Shown: positions 1 to 11,798 of the stretch, in pieces
Numbering within the stretch: position 1 is the stretch's first letter
How the letters are laid out: each line of letters starts with the position of its first letter
NCBI RefSeq assembly: GCF_019308285.1
Contig: NZ_WWEM01000017.1
Coordinates: 221,686 to 285,685 of the forward strand
Direction of reading: 5' to 3'
Length of the DNA: 64,000 nucleotides
Origin: Flavobacterium quisquiliarum
Lineage (GTDB): Bacteria; Bacteroidota; Bacteroidia; Flavobacteriales; Flavobacteriaceae
The notes under the pieces: model-generated
Seen by the model: only the letters and a program-made list of their open reading frames with translations
Database searches by the model: none
What the model was told of the DNA's origin: nothing
Position numbers and translations under genes: made by a program

Positions 1-2
1 AA

Positions 3-3140
<3,138 letters not shown>

Positions 3141-3147
3141 AAGTCTT

Positions 3148-3313
3148 CAGTATTCAGATTTTTAGTGTTCAGTTTTTGCCACAGTTTGTTGATAAAAACA
3201 AACTAAACTGATTACTAAAAATCTGACCACTGACCACTTTCGTAAGACTGACCACTAAAAACCTGACCACTGACCACTAACTATTGACCACTAACTATTG
3301 ACCACTGAATACT
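3148..3313. repeat. TGACCACT repeat cluster inside an inverted repeat
   Basis: The 180-bp gap after the GH2 gene holds seven copies of TGACCACT (starting at 3224, 3231, 3249, 3264, 3271, 3285 and 3299). The outer edges are inverted: AGTATTCAG at 3149-3157 pairs perfectly with CTGAATACT at 3305-3313, and the left segment 3148-3172 is an imperfect reverse complement of about 3248-3272. A transcript could fold into a large structure between the GH2 and DUF5009 genes. It could be an mRNA processing or stability element, or a repetitive intergenic element. Function is not known. Confidence 0.7.
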
Positions 3314-3320
3314 AAATAAA

Positions 3321-4463
3321 ATGAGTAACCCTACAAATGGAAGACTAATCTCTTTAGATGTGCTTCGCGGATTTGTTATGTTTTGGATTATGAGCGGTGA
3401 ACATATTATTCATGCTCTGGCCAAAGCAGCGCCAATTCCTATTTTTATCTGGATGTCTTCACAGCTGCATCATGCAGAATGGAATGGAATTACATTTTAT
3501 GACATGATTTTTCCTGTCTTTCTATTTGTTGCTGGAGTTTCGATGCCTTTCTCTTTTGAAAAGAAAATGAGTTTGGCGGGAGTAAAAACACCACAAGAAT
3601 TACCTTCAAGCGAGAAGCGTAAAATCTATTTATCAATGCTAAGAAGAACCTGTATTTTACTGGTTTTAGGATTTATAGTAAATGGATTGCTTCGTTTTGA
3701 TGGTTTTGATCATACTCGTTTTGCAAGTGTTTTAGGCCGAATCGGATTGGCTTGGTTTTTTGCCGGAATCATCTATTTAAATTTTGATTTCAAGAAACAA
3801 TTAATCTGGTTTTTCGGAATTTTAATTGGCTATTATGTGGCAATGAAATGGATTCCAGTTCCCGATTTTGGAGCAGGGGTTTTAACCAAAGAAGGTTCAC
3901 TGGAAGGTTATATTGACCGTTTGTTTTTACCAGGAAGATTACATAGCACCGTTTATGATCCAGAAGGAATATTTTCAACTCTTCCGGCAATTTCAACAGC
4001 TTTATTAGGGGTTTTTATTGGAACGTTTCTAAAAGCAAAATGTCCTTTTTCGATAAAAGTAAAACTGCTTTTAATGACTTTAACCGCTGTAGTTCTGATT
4101 ATTGCAGGATTAATCTGGGATATTAATTTTCCAATCAACAAGCATTTATGGACAAGTTCCTTTGTTTGTTTTGTCGGTGGATTCAGTATTTTATTTTTTG
4201 TCTTTTTCTATGTAATAATTGACTTATTAGGGTTTCAAAAATGGGCATTCCCATTGGTTTTAATCGGTTCTAATTCTATTTTGATTTATATCGCTGCCGA
4301 AGGTTCTGTAGATTTTAAACATACGGCAGATTATGTTTTTGGCGGACTGATACAATATACATCAATTGCTTGGCAGCCTTTTTTTACAGCTTTGTCGGTG
4401 ACTGTTGTACAGCTTTTGTTACTCTATTTTTTATATAAAAAGAAATGGTTTCTCAAGATTTGA
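3321..4463 (+). CDS. DUF5009 / HGSNAT-like membrane protein
   Basis: A 380-residue polytopic membrane protein of the COG4299 (DUF5009) group, related to heparan-alpha-glucosaminide N-acetyltransferase. The N-terminus carries the hallmark SLDVLRGFVMFWI, followed by roughly ten hydrophobic segments and a basic C-terminus. Relatives in Bacteroidota sit beside glycoside hydrolase genes and are thought to move acyl groups onto sugars across the inner membrane, but the substrate is rarely known. Here it lies between the GH2 enzyme and a sugar symporter, 56 bp upstream of the latter, so it probably modifies or helps import a sugar released by this locus (inference). Confidence 0.8.
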   Translation: MSNPTNGRLISLDVLRGFVMFWIMSGEHIIHALAKAAPIPIFIWMSSQLHHAEWNGITFYDMIFPVFLFVAGVSMPFSFEKKMSLAGVKTPQELPSSEKRKIYLSMLRRTCILLVLGFIVNGLLRFDGFDHTRFASVLGRIGLAWFFAGIIYLNFDFKKQLIWFFGILIGYYVAMKWIPVPDFGAGVLTKEGSLEGYIDRLFLPGRLHSTVYDPEGIFSTLPAISTALLGVFIGTFLKAKCPFSIKVKLLLMTLTAVVLIIAGLIWDINFPINKHLWTSSFVCFVGGFSILFFVFFYVIIDLLGFQKWAFPLVLIGSNSILIYIAAEGSVDFKHTADYVFGGLIQYTSIAWQPFFTALSVTVVQLLLLYFLYKKKWFLKI

Positions 4464-4519
4464 TGCCAATCAAATTTTAAAATACATCTAACTATCTAAC
4501 CACACAATAACCACACATT

Positions 4520-6157
4520 ATGAATGTATTACAAACCGCAGATTACATTGTATTCTTTATTTACTTTGTCATAGTTACGGCTTATGGAATGTATATTTAC
4601 AGAAGCAAAAAAACAGCTGCAACCAGTTCCAACGAATATTTCTTAGCCGAAGGTTCACTTACGTGGTGGGCAATCGGAGCTTCGTTGATTGCTTCTAATA
4701 TTTCAGCAGAACATTTTATTGGTATGAGCGGTTCAGGCTTTGCCATCGGACTTGCGATTGCTTCTTACGAATGGATGTCGGCGGCCACATTAATTATTGT
4801 GGCAATGTTTATTTTACCCGTTTATCTTAAAAATAAGATCTTTACCATGCCTCAGTTTCTCGCCAAAAGATACAGCGGGACAGTGAGTACAATTATGGCC
4901 ATTATCTGGCTGTTGATTTATGTATTTGTCAATCTTACGTCAATCATTTATTTAGGTGCTTTAGCCATTTCGTCTATCGCGCCAGTAAGTTTTCAATTTT
5001 GCGTTATTGCGCTGAGTTTATTCTCTGTAATTGTGACTTTAGGCGGTATGAAAGTAATTGGTTATACGGATATGTTTCAGGTTATTGTGCTCATTCTGGG
5101 TGGATTAGTGACGACTTATTTGGCTTTGACCTTACTTTCAGATCAATTTGGTTTTGGGAAAGACATTCTAAAAGGACTTGCCATTATTGCTGATGAAGCA
5201 CCGGGACATTTACATATGATTTTAGATGAATCCAATCCGCATTACAGTGAACTGCCGGGAATGTCGGTTTTGGTTGGAGGTATGTTGATCAATAATCTGG
5301 CGTATTGGGGCTGTAATCAGTATATTGTTCAAAGAGCTTTAGGAGCCGATTTGAAGACTGCAAGAAAAGGAATTTTATTTGCTGCTTTCCTAAAATTATT
5401 AGTTCCAATTATTGCTGTTTTACCGGGTATTGCCATGTTTGTAATGCATGAAAACGGAATGTTTCAGCAGGAAATGGTGGATGCAGCAGGAGTTTTAAAA
5501 CCAGATCATGCCTATCCGACTTTAATGAATTTATTGCCTGCGGGATTAAAAGGCGTGGCTTTAGCAGCTTTAACGGCAGCAATTGTGGCTTCTTTAGCAG
5601 GAAAAGCCAATAGTATTTCGACTATTTTTTCTTTAGATATTTATAAAAAATATTTCAATTCTCAGGCATCAGAAAAGAAATTGGTACGTACAGGAAGATG
5701 GTGCGTTGTCGTTTGTATGATTATTGCTGCTTTTGTAGCGCCGGCTTTAAAATCATTAGATCAGGCGTATCAGTTTATACAAGAATATGTGGGATTCTTT
5801 TCGCCAGGAGTTTTGGCTATTTTCTTGTTGGGAATGTTCTGGAAAAAAACAACACCAGCTGCTGGATTGGCAGGCGCATTATTAACAGTGCCACTTGCAG
5901 CGATTTTAAAATTCCTGCCAATGTGGACAGAAGGGGCTTTCCCAGATTATCCTTTCTTAGATCGTATGACTATTGTTTTCTTTATCATTGTATTGATAAT
6001 GGTGGGAATTAGTTTGGCAAAACCAGTTTCTGAAGAGGAGTCTGAAATTCATAAAATAGAAGTAGATAAATCGATGTTCAAAGTATCATCAGAGTTTATT
6101 GTTGGTTCTTTTATTATAAGTGGGATATTGGTGGCTTTGTACATTGTTTTCTGGTAG
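4520..6157 (+). CDS. SSS-family sodium/sugar symporter
   Basis: A 545-residue inner-membrane protein of the solute:sodium symporter family (SglT-like) with about 13-14 hydrophobic helices. The first helix region is followed by the NEYFLAEGSLTWWAIGASL segment typical of the family, and conserved ISAEHF and YWGCNQYIVQRAL segments follow in the early and middle helices. It likely imports monosaccharides such as galactose freed by the neighbouring hydrolases, driven by sodium. It follows the DUF5009 gene in the same direction and probably shares its transcript. The exact sugar cannot be read from sequence. Confidence 0.9.
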   Translation: MNVLQTADYIVFFIYFVIVTAYGMYIYRSKKTAATSSNEYFLAEGSLTWWAIGASLIASNISAEHFIGMSGSGFAIGLAIASYEWMSAATLIIVAMFILPVYLKNKIFTMPQFLAKRYSGTVSTIMAIIWLLIYVFVNLTSIIYLGALAISSIAPVSFQFCVIALSLFSVIVTLGGMKVIGYTDMFQVIVLILGGLVTTYLALTLLSDQFGFGKDILKGLAIIADEAPGHLHMILDESNPHYSELPGMSVLVGGMLINNLAYWGCNQYIVQRALGADLKTARKGILFAAFLKLLVPIIAVLPGIAMFVMHENGMFQQEMVDAAGVLKPDHAYPTLMNLLPAGLKGVALAALTAAIVASLAGKANSISTIFSLDIYKKYFNSQASEKKLVRTGRWCVVVCMIIAAFVAPALKSLDQAYQFIQEYVGFFSPGVLAIFLLGMFWKKTTPAAGLAGALLTVPLAAILKFLPMWTEGAFPDYPFLDRMTIVFFIIVLIMVGISLAKPVSEEESEIHKIEVDKSMFKVSSEFIVGSFIISGILVALYIVFW

Positions 6158-6384
6158 TTTTTGTTTTGCCACGAAGGCACAAAGGCTCAAATATTTATTG
6201 CACAGATTATTAAGATTAAAAAGGATTTTTTTTCAAGCAGTCTCGATAGCTATCGGGAGCAGATTTTGGCAGATTAAAGTTGATCTCTTTTAAAAAAGAA
6301 TCTGCGAAATCTGCTTAAATCTTTTCAAATCTGCGTGAAAAAAATTAGCAATACTATCGCGAATAAAAATTTAAATAATAACTA
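6158..6384. repeat. Flavobacterial intergenic inverted repeat
   Basis: This gap begins with GCCACGAAGGCACAAAGG and contains opposed AGATTTTGGCAGATTAA and AATCTGCGAAATCTGC segments, ending in AATCTGCGTGAAAAAAA. It also holds the near-palindrome TCTCGATAGCTATCGGGA (6241-6258). The vocabulary matches the gap at 7918-8100, so both are copies of one repeat family. A transcript-folding or dispersed-element role is possible. No promoter was recognised. Confidence 0.6.
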
Positions 6385-7914
6385 ATGAAAAGAAATTTTG
6401 TACTTGTACTGTTTGTTTTTTGCGTTTCCTTAACTGTTTCGGCACAGAAAGTATTTGATGTTAAAAAATACGGCGCTGTTGGAGACGGAAAAACATTAAA
6501 TACAAAAGCAATCCAAAAAGCAATTGACGCAGCCAATAAAAGTAAAGGAGGAAAAGTTGTTTTTTCGAAAGGAACTTTTTTATCTGGAAGTATTGTTTTA
6601 AAAAGTGATGTAGAATTGTTTTTTGAAGAAGGCGCTGTTTTGCTTGGAAGTACCAATCCAGATGATTATCCAAAATATGAAGGAATCAGAGCTTTTATTA
6701 TAGCGAATGAATCCAAAAATATAGCAGTAAACGGAAAAGGAATTATAGACGGGCAAGGAAGAGATCTGGCTTTGGCAATTGATTCTCTGCACCATACAGG
6801 AGTGCGAATTGACCCGAAATATAATTACAGAAGAATGCGTCCTGAAGACGGAAGAGGAAAACTGATTTCGTTTGTTAAATGCGATTCGATTACCATGACT
6901 CAAATTACTTTGAAAAATAGTCCGGGCTGGACAATGTGCTTTAGAGCATGTAAAAACATTGTGATTGATTTTATGAAAGTGGAAAGCCGCGCGTATTGGA
7001 ACAATGACGGAATTGACCTTGATGGCTGTGAAAATGCCCAAATTACCAATTGTAATGTAAATGCTGCAGATGATGGAATCTGTTTGAAATCGGAAGTGCC
7101 GGGATTGCATAATAACAATATTTACATTGGAAATTGTACCATTAGATCAAGTGCCAATGCAGTGAAATTTGGAACTGGTTCTTACGGAAGTTTCAAAAAC
7201 GTAACGATTGAAAATATCAAGGTATTTGATACGTTCAGATCTGCGGTTGCCATTGAATCTGTTGATGGTGCGGAGATTGAAAATATCAAAGTTTCGGATA
7301 TTACTGCCGTAAATACTGGTAATGCAATCTTGATCCGTTTAGGTCATAGAAATGGAGATAAACCGGGTTATATTAAAAATGTATCAGTTAAAAATGTGAA
7401 AGTACAAGTTCCTTTTGGTCGTCCAGATATTGATTACGATATGCGCGGGCCTGAAGTCGATTATTTCCACAATCCGTTTCCAGCTTCAATTGCCGGAATT
7501 CCGGGGTATTTAATTGAAAATGTGACTTTAGAAAATATTGAAATCGTTTATCCAGGAAGAGCTTCAAAAGGCATGGCATATCATCCTTTAAGCCGATTGA
7601 AAGATGTAAAAGAAAATAGCAACGGTTATCCTGAATTTACTATGTTTGGAGAATTACCATCTTGGGGATTTTATGTGCGTCACGTAAACGGAATCGAAAT
7701 GAAGAACATCAAACTGATTTTAGATAAAGAAGATTTTCGTCCCGCTTTCGTTTTTGATGATGTAAAAAATCTGACCATGAAAGGAATTGATGTTCCGTTA
7801 GATAAAATCAATCAAATTGTTTTTAAAGATGTTTCATCAAGTAATTTGGACAGCGAATCTCTAAAAAGAAAAATCGAACCAGAGCAAAATAAATTTGAAT
7901 TACCAGCACATTAG
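6385..7914 (+). CDS. GH28 polygalacturonase-family enzyme (copy 1)
   Basis: A 509-residue secreted right-handed beta-helix enzyme of glycoside hydrolase family 28. A signal peptide ends near residue 21 (VSA-Q), then comes the conserved DVKKYGAVGDGKTLNT opening. Catalytic motifs are present in family form: NNDGIDLDG (NTD-like aspartate) and AADDGICLKSE (DD motif), with repeated INVTIENIKV-like rungs. Members cleave alpha-1,4-galacturonic links or related exo-bonds in pectin, and the exact specificity (endo, exo or rhamnogalacturonan) is not readable here. It is followed by a second GH28, so the two may act on different pectin substructures. Confidence 0.88.
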   Translation: MKRNFVLVLFVFCVSLTVSAQKVFDVKKYGAVGDGKTLNTKAIQKAIDAANKSKGGKVVFSKGTFLSGSIVLKSDVELFFEEGAVLLGSTNPDDYPKYEGIRAFIIANESKNIAVNGKGIIDGQGRDLALAIDSLHHTGVRIDPKYNYRRMRPEDGRGKLISFVKCDSITMTQITLKNSPGWTMCFRACKNIVIDFMKVESRAYWNNDGIDLDGCENAQITNCNVNAADDGICLKSEVPGLHNNNIYIGNCTIRSSANAVKFGTGSYGSFKNVTIENIKVFDTFRSAVAIESVDGAEIENIKVSDITAVNTGNAILIRLGHRNGDKPGYIKNVSVKNVKVQVPFGRPDIDYDMRGPEVDYFHNPFPASIAGIPGYLIENVTLENIEIVYPGRASKGMAYHPLSRLKDVKENSNGYPEFTMFGELPSWGFYVRHVNGIEMKNIKLILDKEDFRPAFVFDDVKNLTMKGIDVPLDKINQIVFKDVSSSNLDSESLKRKIEPEQNKFELPAH

Positions 7915-7970
7915 TAGTTAGCCACTAAGACGCAAAGACGCAAAGTTTTTTGCCACAGATTATAAATTTT

Positions 7971-8065
7971 GTTTCACGCAGATCTTGCAGATTTTAGCAG
8001 ATTTAATTTGATTTCTTAAAAAAAATCTGCAGAATCTGCTAAAATCTGCAAGATCTGCGTGAAAC
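7971..8065. repeat. Perfect 33-bp inverted repeat
   Basis: Bases 7971-8003 are the exact reverse complement of 8033-8065, with a 29-base AT-rich spacer. Both arms contain repeated AGATTTTAGCAGATT/AATCTGCTAAAATCT wording. Outside the arms a looser pairing continues (about 7918-7955 against 8068-8100, built on GCAAAG/CTTTGCG words). The whole palindrome separates the two GH28 genes. It belongs to the same repeat type as 6158-6384. It may act as a transcript-stabilising hairpin or be a dispersed element. Confidence 0.85.
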
Positions 8066-8117
8066 AAAAAAACTTAGTGCCTTTGCGCCTTTGTGGCATA
8101 AAAAAAAATTAAAAAAT

Positions 8118-9557
8118 ATGAAAAAGAAATCTATAATCGCGCTCATCATTTTCTGCCTTTCGTTAACCGTTTCCGCACAGAAAATTTACGATATTAAAAA
8201 ATACGGAGCAAAAGGAGACGGAAAAACAAATGATGCAGCAGCTATCCAAAAAGCAATTGATGCCTGCAGTAAAACGGGCGGAAGAGTTTTAATTCCAGCA
8301 CCTTTTACCTTTTTGGCCGGGCCAATTGATGTAAAATCAAAAGTAGATTTGCATATCGAAGCTGGTGCTAAATTATTAGCAAGTCCTGACGAAAAGCTTT
8401 ATACCAAAAGTGCTTTCAGAACCAATCCAGGAGAAGGAACAATTTGGATTGGCGGAGAAAATATTGAAGATTTTACCATTAGCGGCAGCGGGAAAATAGA
8501 TGGAAACGGAATTTCTTTTATGGGTGCAGAAGAAGAGGATGCTTATGTCTTAAAACCGTTCAATGTATTAGACCCAAGACCTCACGTATTGACAATTATT
8601 GGCGGAAAAAATATCAGAATTAAAGATGTTCATATCGGAAATTCGGCGTATTGGACAGTTCATTTGATTGGTTGTAATGATGTTGTCATCAGTGGTATTA
8701 CTTTACTGAATAGTTTGAAAGTCCGCAACAGCGACGGAATCGATTTAGATCATTCAAAAAATGTGAGAATCAGCGATTGTTATATCGAAAGTGGCGACGA
8801 TTGTATCTGTTTGAAAAATAGAAGGGAGTTTGAAGAATTTGGTGCCTGCGAAAATATTACGGTAACCAATTGTACGATGACCAGCAGCAGCTGTGCCATT
8901 AAAATTGGTTCAGAAAATATGGATGCGATTCGACAAGTAGTTTTCAATAATTGTATCATCAAAAATAGCAATCGTGCATTAGGAATTCAAAACCGTGATG
9001 AAGGGACAGTAAGCGATGTTATTTTCTCTAACATCATTATCGAAAGCAAATTAAATACCGATACTTGGTGGGGAAAAGCAGAACCAATTTATATAACGGC
9101 TTTCAGCAGAGCAAAAGCGAATCATAAAGATGCGAACTGGCGTTTTCCAAAAGGAGCAACAGAAGGAAAAGTAGGCGAGATTAAGAATATTTATTTTTCT
9201 AATATTCAATGTACAGGAGAAAACGGTGTTTTTGTAAGCGGAGAATCAAAAGATAAAATCAAGAATATTGTCTTTGATAATGTGAGTGTTTTTATGGACA
9301 AAACAACTTCTTTCCCTGGCGGATTATACGACAGACGACCTGCAAATGTAGAAGGTTTTGTAAGAGGAAGTACTTCAGGATTCTATTTTGATACTGCAGA
9401 AAGTATCAAAGTTCAGAACTGCACAGTGCAATGGGGTAAAAACAAACCAGATTATTTTAAATATGCAGTTGAAAGTAAAAATGTTGATGTTTTGAAAGTC
9501 ATCAATTTAGATGGAGAAGCGGCTTTTCCAAATAAGTATGAGGCAGTTAAGAAGTGA
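8118..9557 (+). CDS. GH28 polygalacturonase-family enzyme (copy 2)
   Basis: A 479-residue secreted GH28 beta-helix enzyme. I chose the ATG at 8118 because it begins a clean lysine-rich signal peptide ending in VSA-Q. The in-frame TTG at 8091 lies inside the intergenic inverted repeat. The opening DIKKYGAKGDGKTND matches copy 1, but the catalytic motifs are the more canonical NSDGIDLDH and SGDDCICLK, followed by SSCAIKIGSE. The protein is diverged from copy 1, so this is not a recent duplication. It probably trims galacturonan or unsaturated galacturonide ends in the same pectin pathway. Confidence 0.88.
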   Translation: MKKKSIIALIIFCLSLTVSAQKIYDIKKYGAKGDGKTNDAAAIQKAIDACSKTGGRVLIPAPFTFLAGPIDVKSKVDLHIEAGAKLLASPDEKLYTKSAFRTNPGEGTIWIGGENIEDFTISGSGKIDGNGISFMGAEEEDAYVLKPFNVLDPRPHVLTIIGGKNIRIKDVHIGNSAYWTVHLIGCNDVVISGITLLNSLKVRNSDGIDLDHSKNVRISDCYIESGDDCICLKNRREFEEFGACENITVTNCTMTSSSCAIKIGSENMDAIRQVVFNNCIIKNSNRALGIQNRDEGTVSDVIFSNIIIESKLNTDTWWGKAEPIYITAFSRAKANHKDANWRFPKGATEGKVGEIKNIYFSNIQCTGENGVFVSGESKDKIKNIVFDNVSVFMDKTTSFPGGLYDRRPANVEGFVRGSTSGFYFDTAESIKVQNCTVQWGKNKPDYFKYAVESKNVDVLKVINLDGEAAFPNKYEAVKK

Positions 9558-9683
9558 TCTATTCTTGTGAAAGAATTATAAGTGTAAAAGTAACAATAAA
9601 CTTTTGTGACGTGATACTTTTCATAGGCTCTAAAAAGATTAATTAATATATTGCAAGTATATTCTCAATATAAAAACAATACA

Positions 9684-11663
9684 ATGAAAAGAAATGTAAT
9701 TTCAACATTATTCATAAGTGGTTTACTATTTAGTAGTATTTATGGAAATGCTCAAAAAGCGACTTTAGAAGTTGATGCTTCCAAAACGATAACTAAAATC
9801 CAGCCAACTATGTTTGGTTTGTTTTTTGAAGACATCAATTTTGCTGCAGATGGCGGACTATACGCGGAAATGATTAAAAACAGATCTTTCGAATTTGAAA
9901 AACCTTTGATGGGATGGGAACAGCCTAATACCAAAAGGTCATCTTTAAACAAAGAATCGGGTAGTGCACTGCCCATTAATATAGCATCCAATAATACTAA
10001 TTTTTGCCGAGTTGAAATTAATAATGATAAAGGTTATGCTTTAATAAATGAAGGTTTCAGAGGAATGGGAGTAAAGAAAGATGCAAAATACAATCTTTCT
10101 TTAAAAGCGTCCAATCCTAAAGGAGCCATCAAAAAAATCATTGTGCAGTTAATTGGTAAAGACCAAAAAGTACTGGGAGAAACGAGTATTATACCAAAAT
10201 CGGAGCAATGGGCAAATTATACAGCTCAAATTACAGCTACTCAAACCGAGGCAAAAGCAAAGCTGAAGATCACTTTTGAAGGAACAGGAACGATAGATTT
10301 AGATATGATTTCGCTGTTCCCAGAAGATACTTGGAAAAACAGAAAAAATGGCCTTCGTAAAGATCTTGTACAGCTTTTGTATGATATGAAACCCGGATTT
10401 TTACGTTTTCCAGGAGGTTGTATTGTAGAGGGAAGAACTTTGGCTGATCGTTACCAATGGAAAAAATCGATTGGAAATGTAGAAGATAGAGAAACAAAAA
10501 TGAACCGTTGGAATGTAGAGTTCAACCATAAACTAACTCCTGATTATTTCCAAAGTTTCGGATTAGGTTTTTTTGAATATTTCCAGCTTTCAGAAGACAT
10601 TGGCGCAGAACCGCTTCCAATTTTAAGCTGTGGTATGGCGTGTCAGTACAATACAGGAGAGTTGACTCCTTTAGACGAACTAGATCCTTATGTACAAGAT
10701 GCTTTAGATTTGATTGAATTTGCGAATGGAGCAGTTACGACAACTTGGGGTAAAATCCGTTATGATATGGGACATCCAAAACCATTTAATTTAAAATATA
10801 TCGGAGTTGGAAACGAACAATGGGGGCCAGATTATATTGATAGATATAAGATTTTTGAAAAAGCAATTAAAGCAAAATATCCAAACATTATAATTGTTTC
10901 AGGAAGCGGGCCTTCTCCAGATGGCGAACACTTTGATTTTGCAATGGAAGAACTTAAAAAACTGAATGCAGAGTTAGTTGATGAACATTATTACCAAAGC
11001 CCGAAATGGTTTAGGGAAAATGCCGGTCGTTATGATAAATATGACCGAAAAGGCCCAAAAATATTTGCTGGAGAATATGCAGCGCAAAGTGTTTCAGGTG
11101 CTAATCCAAATAACAGAAATAATTGGGAATGTGCTTTTTCTGAAGCGGCTTTTATAACAGGATTGGAAAGAAATGCTGCAGTAGTTCATTTAACATCTTA
11201 CGCTCCTTTGATGGCACACGAAGATGCTTGGCAATGGACACCAGATATGATTTGGTTCAATAATTTGGATTCTCACGGTTCAGCCAATTATTATGTACAG
11301 CAATTATTCTCCACCAATAAAGGAACAGATTTGTTGGATATTACTCAGGACGGAAAAGCTTTAATTGGTCAGAATAATTTATATGCTTCAGCAGTAAAAG
11401 ATGTAAACAGTAAAGAAATTATTGTGAAATTGGTTAATACAGCATCAACAGCATCAGAAGTGAGTATCGACTTGAAAGGAGCAAAACTGGGATCAAAAGG
11501 AAGTATAATTAGTTTGGTAAGCGCAAATTTACAAGATGAAAATACGTTTGCAGAACCTAAAAAAATTACTCCAAAACAAAGTGAATACAAAATAACAAAA
11601 GGAAAGCAGCAATTGAATCTTCCTGCTTATTCTGTAACTGTTTTGAAATTGAAAACAATCTAA
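9684..11663 (+). CDS. GH51 alpha-L-arabinofuranosidase
   Basis: A 659-residue family 51 enzyme removing alpha-L-arabinofuranosyl side groups from arabinan or arabinogalactan decorations of pectin. The ATG at 9684 starts a typical signal peptide (cut after GNA-Q); an in-frame TTG at 9651 would place a polar extension in front of it and is less likely. An N-terminal FGLFFEDINFAADGGLYAEM segment is the family signature, and a carbohydrate-binding-like insert follows (about 60-190). The acid/base is in VGNEQWGPD (Glu378) and the nucleophile in FAGEYAAQS (Glu464). The C-terminus is the usual beta-sandwich. It lies between GH28 and GH95 genes. Confidence 0.92.
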   Translation: MKRNVISTLFISGLLFSSIYGNAQKATLEVDASKTITKIQPTMFGLFFEDINFAADGGLYAEMIKNRSFEFEKPLMGWEQPNTKRSSLNKESGSALPINIASNNTNFCRVEINNDKGYALINEGFRGMGVKKDAKYNLSLKASNPKGAIKKIIVQLIGKDQKVLGETSIIPKSEQWANYTAQITATQTEAKAKLKITFEGTGTIDLDMISLFPEDTWKNRKNGLRKDLVQLLYDMKPGFLRFPGGCIVEGRTLADRYQWKKSIGNVEDRETKMNRWNVEFNHKLTPDYFQSFGLGFFEYFQLSEDIGAEPLPILSCGMACQYNTGELTPLDELDPYVQDALDLIEFANGAVTTTWGKIRYDMGHPKPFNLKYIGVGNEQWGPDYIDRYKIFEKAIKAKYPNIIIVSGSGPSPDGEHFDFAMEELKKLNAELVDEHYYQSPKWFRENAGRYDKYDRKGPKIFAGEYAAQSVSGANPNNRNNWECAFSEAAFITGLERNAAVVHLTSYAPLMAHEDAWQWTPDMIWFNNLDSHGSANYYVQQLFSTNKGTDLLDITQDGKALIGQNNLYASAVKDVNSKEIIVKLVNTASTASEVSIDLKGAKLGSKGSIISLVSANLQDENTFAEPKKITPKQSEYKITKGKQQLNLPAYSVTVLKLKTI

Positions 11664-11798
11664 AATTAGTATTCATACGAATAAAGGGTTGAAATAAAAT
11701 TTTTTATTCGCACGATTAAACCTGTCAGGTTTCTGTTGATAATTAAATACATATAAATTGCCCATTGATTTATCTTATCATTTAAAAAATAAAAACAC

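Noticed and set aside
3224..3306. Possible CRISPR array from the TGACCACT repeats
   Set aside because: Units are only eight bases, overlap or are irregularly spaced, and no cas gene is near.
6598..7110. A 170-codon minus-strand frame opposite the first GH28 gene
   Set aside because: It is complementary to conserved beta-helix motifs of a clear GH28 enzyme and has no recognisable domain of its own.
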